Source: Myxococcales bacterium
GTDB taxonomy: Bacteria > Myxococcota_A > Polyangia > Haliangiales > Haliangiaceae
Direction of reading: 5' to 3'
Assembly (NCBI GenBank): GCA_016716835.1
Contig: JADJUW010000001.1
Coordinates: forward strand, 1,942,001 to 2,006,000
DNA: 64,000 nt
Under the pieces are notes generated by a model, which did not search any database, had not been told where the DNA came from, and saw only the letters and a list, made by a program, of their open reading frames with translations. The translations under genes and the position numbers were made by a program. Positions 61,754-64,000 of the stretch are shown in pieces (within the stretch, counting starts at the first letter, position 1; the number at the start of each line of letters is the position of its first letter).

Positions 61754-62635
61754 CTACTGGATTTTGAGGGTGTACGGGGCCTCGTTGCCCAGCGTGCCGT
61801 CAAACACGTGGACCTTGAGCACATAGTTGCCATCTGCGGTCGCCTTGTACGTAAACGTCTCGGTCGCCGCCGTGCTCACCGATTTGGCAGCGTACGTGGT
61901 GTTCTGCGCCTCAGCGTTGGCCTGAGTCCAAAAATACAGGTCGAGATCGATGGCGGTCTTATCGAAAGTGACCGTGACCGTGTAGGTTTGGTTTTTCACC
62001 ATAGGGATGGTGAAGTAGTCCATGTTGCACGGACAAACATCGAGCGCGTAGGTGCCAGGCGTCACTTGGGGCGGCGAGAACGGCGCATCGTTGGGCTCAA
62101 AGTAGTCATCGCTGCAGCCATTGCAATCGGTGTCGCATGCGCCCTTATTGCCATCGCAATCGGCGTCGAGGTCGCCTTCGCAGACCTCCTCTTCTTTGCA
62201 AATGGGCGCATCGTTGCACGCGGTGACCTCGGGCTGCGGCGCCGCGGCGACCTGGGCCACGGTCAGCGTGGTGGGGCGTGAGATTTCGCCATCATCATCG
62301 ACGGCATAGACCGCATAGGTATCGCTCGCCTCGTCGTCGAGCGGAAACTCGGCGCAGAAGATGCCATCAAAATCGGTTGCGACGACTTGCGACAGGCCGC
62401 TGCCATTGGCGCGCAGCAACACCTTGCGCGACACCGCGGTGCCCTGAATGACCACGGTATTGAGCGGCGTCTCGGTTGCCGTTTCAGCGCGCGGGGGCGC
62501 CAAATCTGGATCGGTCACGGGCGTCGCCGTCTTGCTACCAGGGGCATCTGCCTTGCAGCCCACGAGCAGCCCAACGCACAATGCGGCCGTGGCCGCCTTA
62601 TTTAGGGTGGAGCGCAATGAGACCAGTTCCAGCAT
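61754..62635 (-). CDS. lipoprotein with PPC-like (bacterial pre-peptidase C-terminal) domain
   Basis: 293 aa. Lipobox LLVGC (Cys about residue 27). A short Ig-like segment follows (residues 60-130). A Cys/Asp-rich region (DLDADCDGNKGACDTDCNGC, near residue 155) is MopE-like. The end (DYFTIPMVKNQTYTVTVTFD, then DGNYVLKVHVFD) fits a PPC domain, a beta-sandwich found in secreted peptidases. No protease domain. It should be surface-anchored, with Ca-binding loops. Similar in style to the VWA proteins at 3204-5939. Confidence 0.78.
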   Translation of the reverse strand: MLELVSLRSTLNKAATAALCVGLLVGCKADAPGSKTATPVTDPDLAPPRAETATETPLNTVVIQGTAVSRKVLLRANGSGLSQVVATDFDGIFCAEFPLDDEASDTYAVYAVDDDGEISRPTTLTVAQVAAAPQPEVTACNDAPICKEEEVCEGDLDADCDGNKGACDTDCNGCSDDYFEPNDAPFSPPQVTPGTYALDVCPCNMDYFTIPMVKNQTYTVTVTFDKTAIDLDLYFWTQANAEAQNTTYAAKSVSTAATETFTYKATADGNYVLKVHVFDGTLGNEAPYTLKIQ

Positions 62636-62863
62636 GACCCGGTACTAAGCACAAAGCATGCCATCCCACGGCCAGGCATCGGGGCCGCCCCGCAGCGCCG
62701 TGGGGCGCCGCAACTGCGGTCGGAAGTCCCCACTTGCTCCTGGCAGCCCCACTCAAGTAGCCGCGCATTCGCAAAAACCCCTGGGGAGCGCTCCAGATAG
62801 TGCCGCCGCCAGCCGGCCACTGGCCTACCGCGCCTTGGCGCGCTTCGTGCATTACCTCCCAGC

Positions 62864-64000
62864 ATGCGTTCGATCTATTCCACCATCCATTCAAGCTGTT
62901 TGGCCCTGTTAGCCGCTGCGGCCCTGGTTGGCTGCAGCGATGCTTCGAGGTCGCGGAAGACGCGCCCGTGCTGCTCGGGCTTTCGACGTCATCGATTCAG
63001 GTTGGCCATCCGCTCAACTTTGTTGGCGAAAAGTTTATCGACGTCGCCAAGGGCCGCACGTACATGCAATTTAATGGCGTCTTCCATGGCACCAATGCCG
63101 ACTACGATGTGACCGAGCTCGACGTCAAGACCTCGCGCACCGCCGCCAATGAGGCGTCGTGGCCCTTCTTTGGCCACTACCGCGTGCCGTTTGTGCCCAC
63201 CGGCGATGAGATCGGTACGTTCAAGGGCACCGTCACCCCTATCAATGTGCTCAAGGACGGTACGGAAATCGTCGGCGAACCACTCTCCGTCGTGCTGACC
63301 GTCGAACCCTCCATTATCTTGCACCGCATGCAACCCACCGCGATGGCGAGTGGCGCGGAATGCGACAAGCCCAGCCTGCGCATGCTCGGCGGCTATGCCT
63401 ATGAAATCGAAGCAGCGACGATCGGATTTGCAGCGGATAACCTCTCGGTGAATATCACCGGCGAACCAGGCGGCACGTCGATCGGCCGCACGCTCAAGGC
63501 CCCCATGGTCTCCGCCGCGAATGGTGGCTCGGTCGCCGGGTTTGGCAAGGATCGCGAGTTTACGCTCGCGCCAGTTCCGGCCGATGCCACCACCTATATC
63601 GCGTCCATCCGCGTGACCGCGAAGAATGCCGACAACGACGCCATTCAGGTGGTTTATCCCCTCCCCGTGATTCGCCCGCTCGCCTTCATCCCAAATGGCG
63701 AGCCCCGGTTAGCGCAAATTGAGCAAGCCGTGCCCGTCTCGGGCTGCATGGCCGGCGGCATTAATGGCCAAAACGTGCGCTATGAAGAAACCCAGTCAGA
63801 GACCCGGCAGCGGCAAATCCAATACAATTGGAACAGCGATTGGTCGACCGATAAGTCGACGCAAACCACCGAAACCACCGATTGGAGCAATGGCACCAAC
63901 ACAGGCTTTAGCAACGGCGGCGACCACAACTGGGGCGGCAACTGGAGCGAAAACGCCGGCGTCAGCGGCGGCACCTCAGGCACCATCGGTGGCGGGCTTG
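62864..64000 (+). CDS. surface lipoprotein with IPT/TIG-like domain, frameshifted and running off the window
   Basis: The signal peptide starts at the ATG at 62864, with lipobox ALVGC, but after GCSDAS the frame soon ends (63112). The body continues in another frame from about 62947 to the window end, reading EVAEDAPVLLGLSTSSIQ. A single missing base at about 62945-62947 would restore the join. The body has a TIG-like N-terminal part (IQVGHPLNFVGEKFIDV) and ends in a Trp/Asn/Ser/Gly-rich stretch (WSNGTNTGFSNGG). Probably a surface protein. The stop is outside. Confidence 0.6.

Noticed and set aside
61560..61826. 88-codon plus-strand frame from hairpin element B
   Set aside because: It runs antisense into the well-supported PPC-domain lipoprotein and has unnatural composition beyond the element.

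Overview
This 64 kb window comes from a high-GC genome of the Myxococcota (delta-proteobacterial) type. The evidence is secreted proteins ending in MYXO-CTERM-like tails (Cys motif, hydrophobic stretch, Arg cluster), MopE-like DGLDNDCDG repeats, many lipoproteins with clear lipoboxes, a PilZ/J-like/Hsp70-like operon, and dense coding on both strands. A Haliangium/Kofleria-like relative is my guess from style only. Much of the window is conserved housekeeping DNA. It is interrupted by short accessory islands of repeats, small mobile elements and orphan peptide genes.

Layout. 1-14.4 kb: thpR-like (partial) and cinA; a PP2C phosphatase; a frameshifted lipoprotein; tandem VWA/MopE-like surface proteins; a Fur-family regulator; xseB-ispA; a large lytic transglycosylase; a DUF1444-like protein; dnaJ with an AlkB-like oxygenase; ilvE. 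14.4-21.2 kb: accessory stretch with two small hypotheticals, a lone type IV pilin, and an AAA_14/DUF4143 ATPase bracketed by two copies of a 142-bp inverted-repeat element that sits on a truncated paralogue of the neighbouring 896-aa surface protein. 21.4-28.6 kb: GDP-mannose supply (mannose-1-phosphate guanylyltransferase and phosphomannomutase), then a minus-strand operon of prepilin peptidase, PilZ/J-like/TPR protein and divergent Hsp70. 28.7-36.2 kb: proB-proA-rsfS-rlmH, smpB, a ComF-like phosphoribosyltransferase, and two low-complexity proteins that share only an N-terminal KPIWELEPD tag. 36.3-46.8 kb: secreted proteins (beta-propeller, two CxxCH proteins, trypsin-like protease, CHAP-like and SGNH-like proteins). 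Inside this stretch is ssrA (tmRNA), followed by a tandem array of 118-bp units that each repeat the tmRNA 3' end. 46.9-54 kb: icd, neutral ceramidase, argG, plsC, an acid phosphatase and an MBL hydrolase. 54-61.6 kb: accessory island with two copies of a long hairpin element, a pair of Cys-rich RiPP-precursor-like peptides in inverted orientation with a shared upstream region, an IS200-like (RAYT) transposase and its relics. 61.7-64 kb: DEAD-box helicase just before, then a PPC-domain lipoprotein and a frameshifted, unfinished TIG-like surface protein.

How it fits together. SmpB and tmRNA supply ribosome rescue, and RsfS and RlmH act on the ribosome. ProB/ProA, IlvE and ArgG supply amino acids. 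The pilin, prepilin peptidase and PilZ/Hsp70 genes point to type IV pilus function. The strongest candidates for undescribed biology are the ssrA-linked repeat array (architecturally like the E. coli tyrT/rtT repeats), the covarying hairpin element whose arms read outward as a conserved short peptide, the orphan RiPP-like peptide pair, and the prepilin peptidase-PilZ/J-Hsp70 operon. All coordinates and motifs were read by eye; no searches or folding were run.
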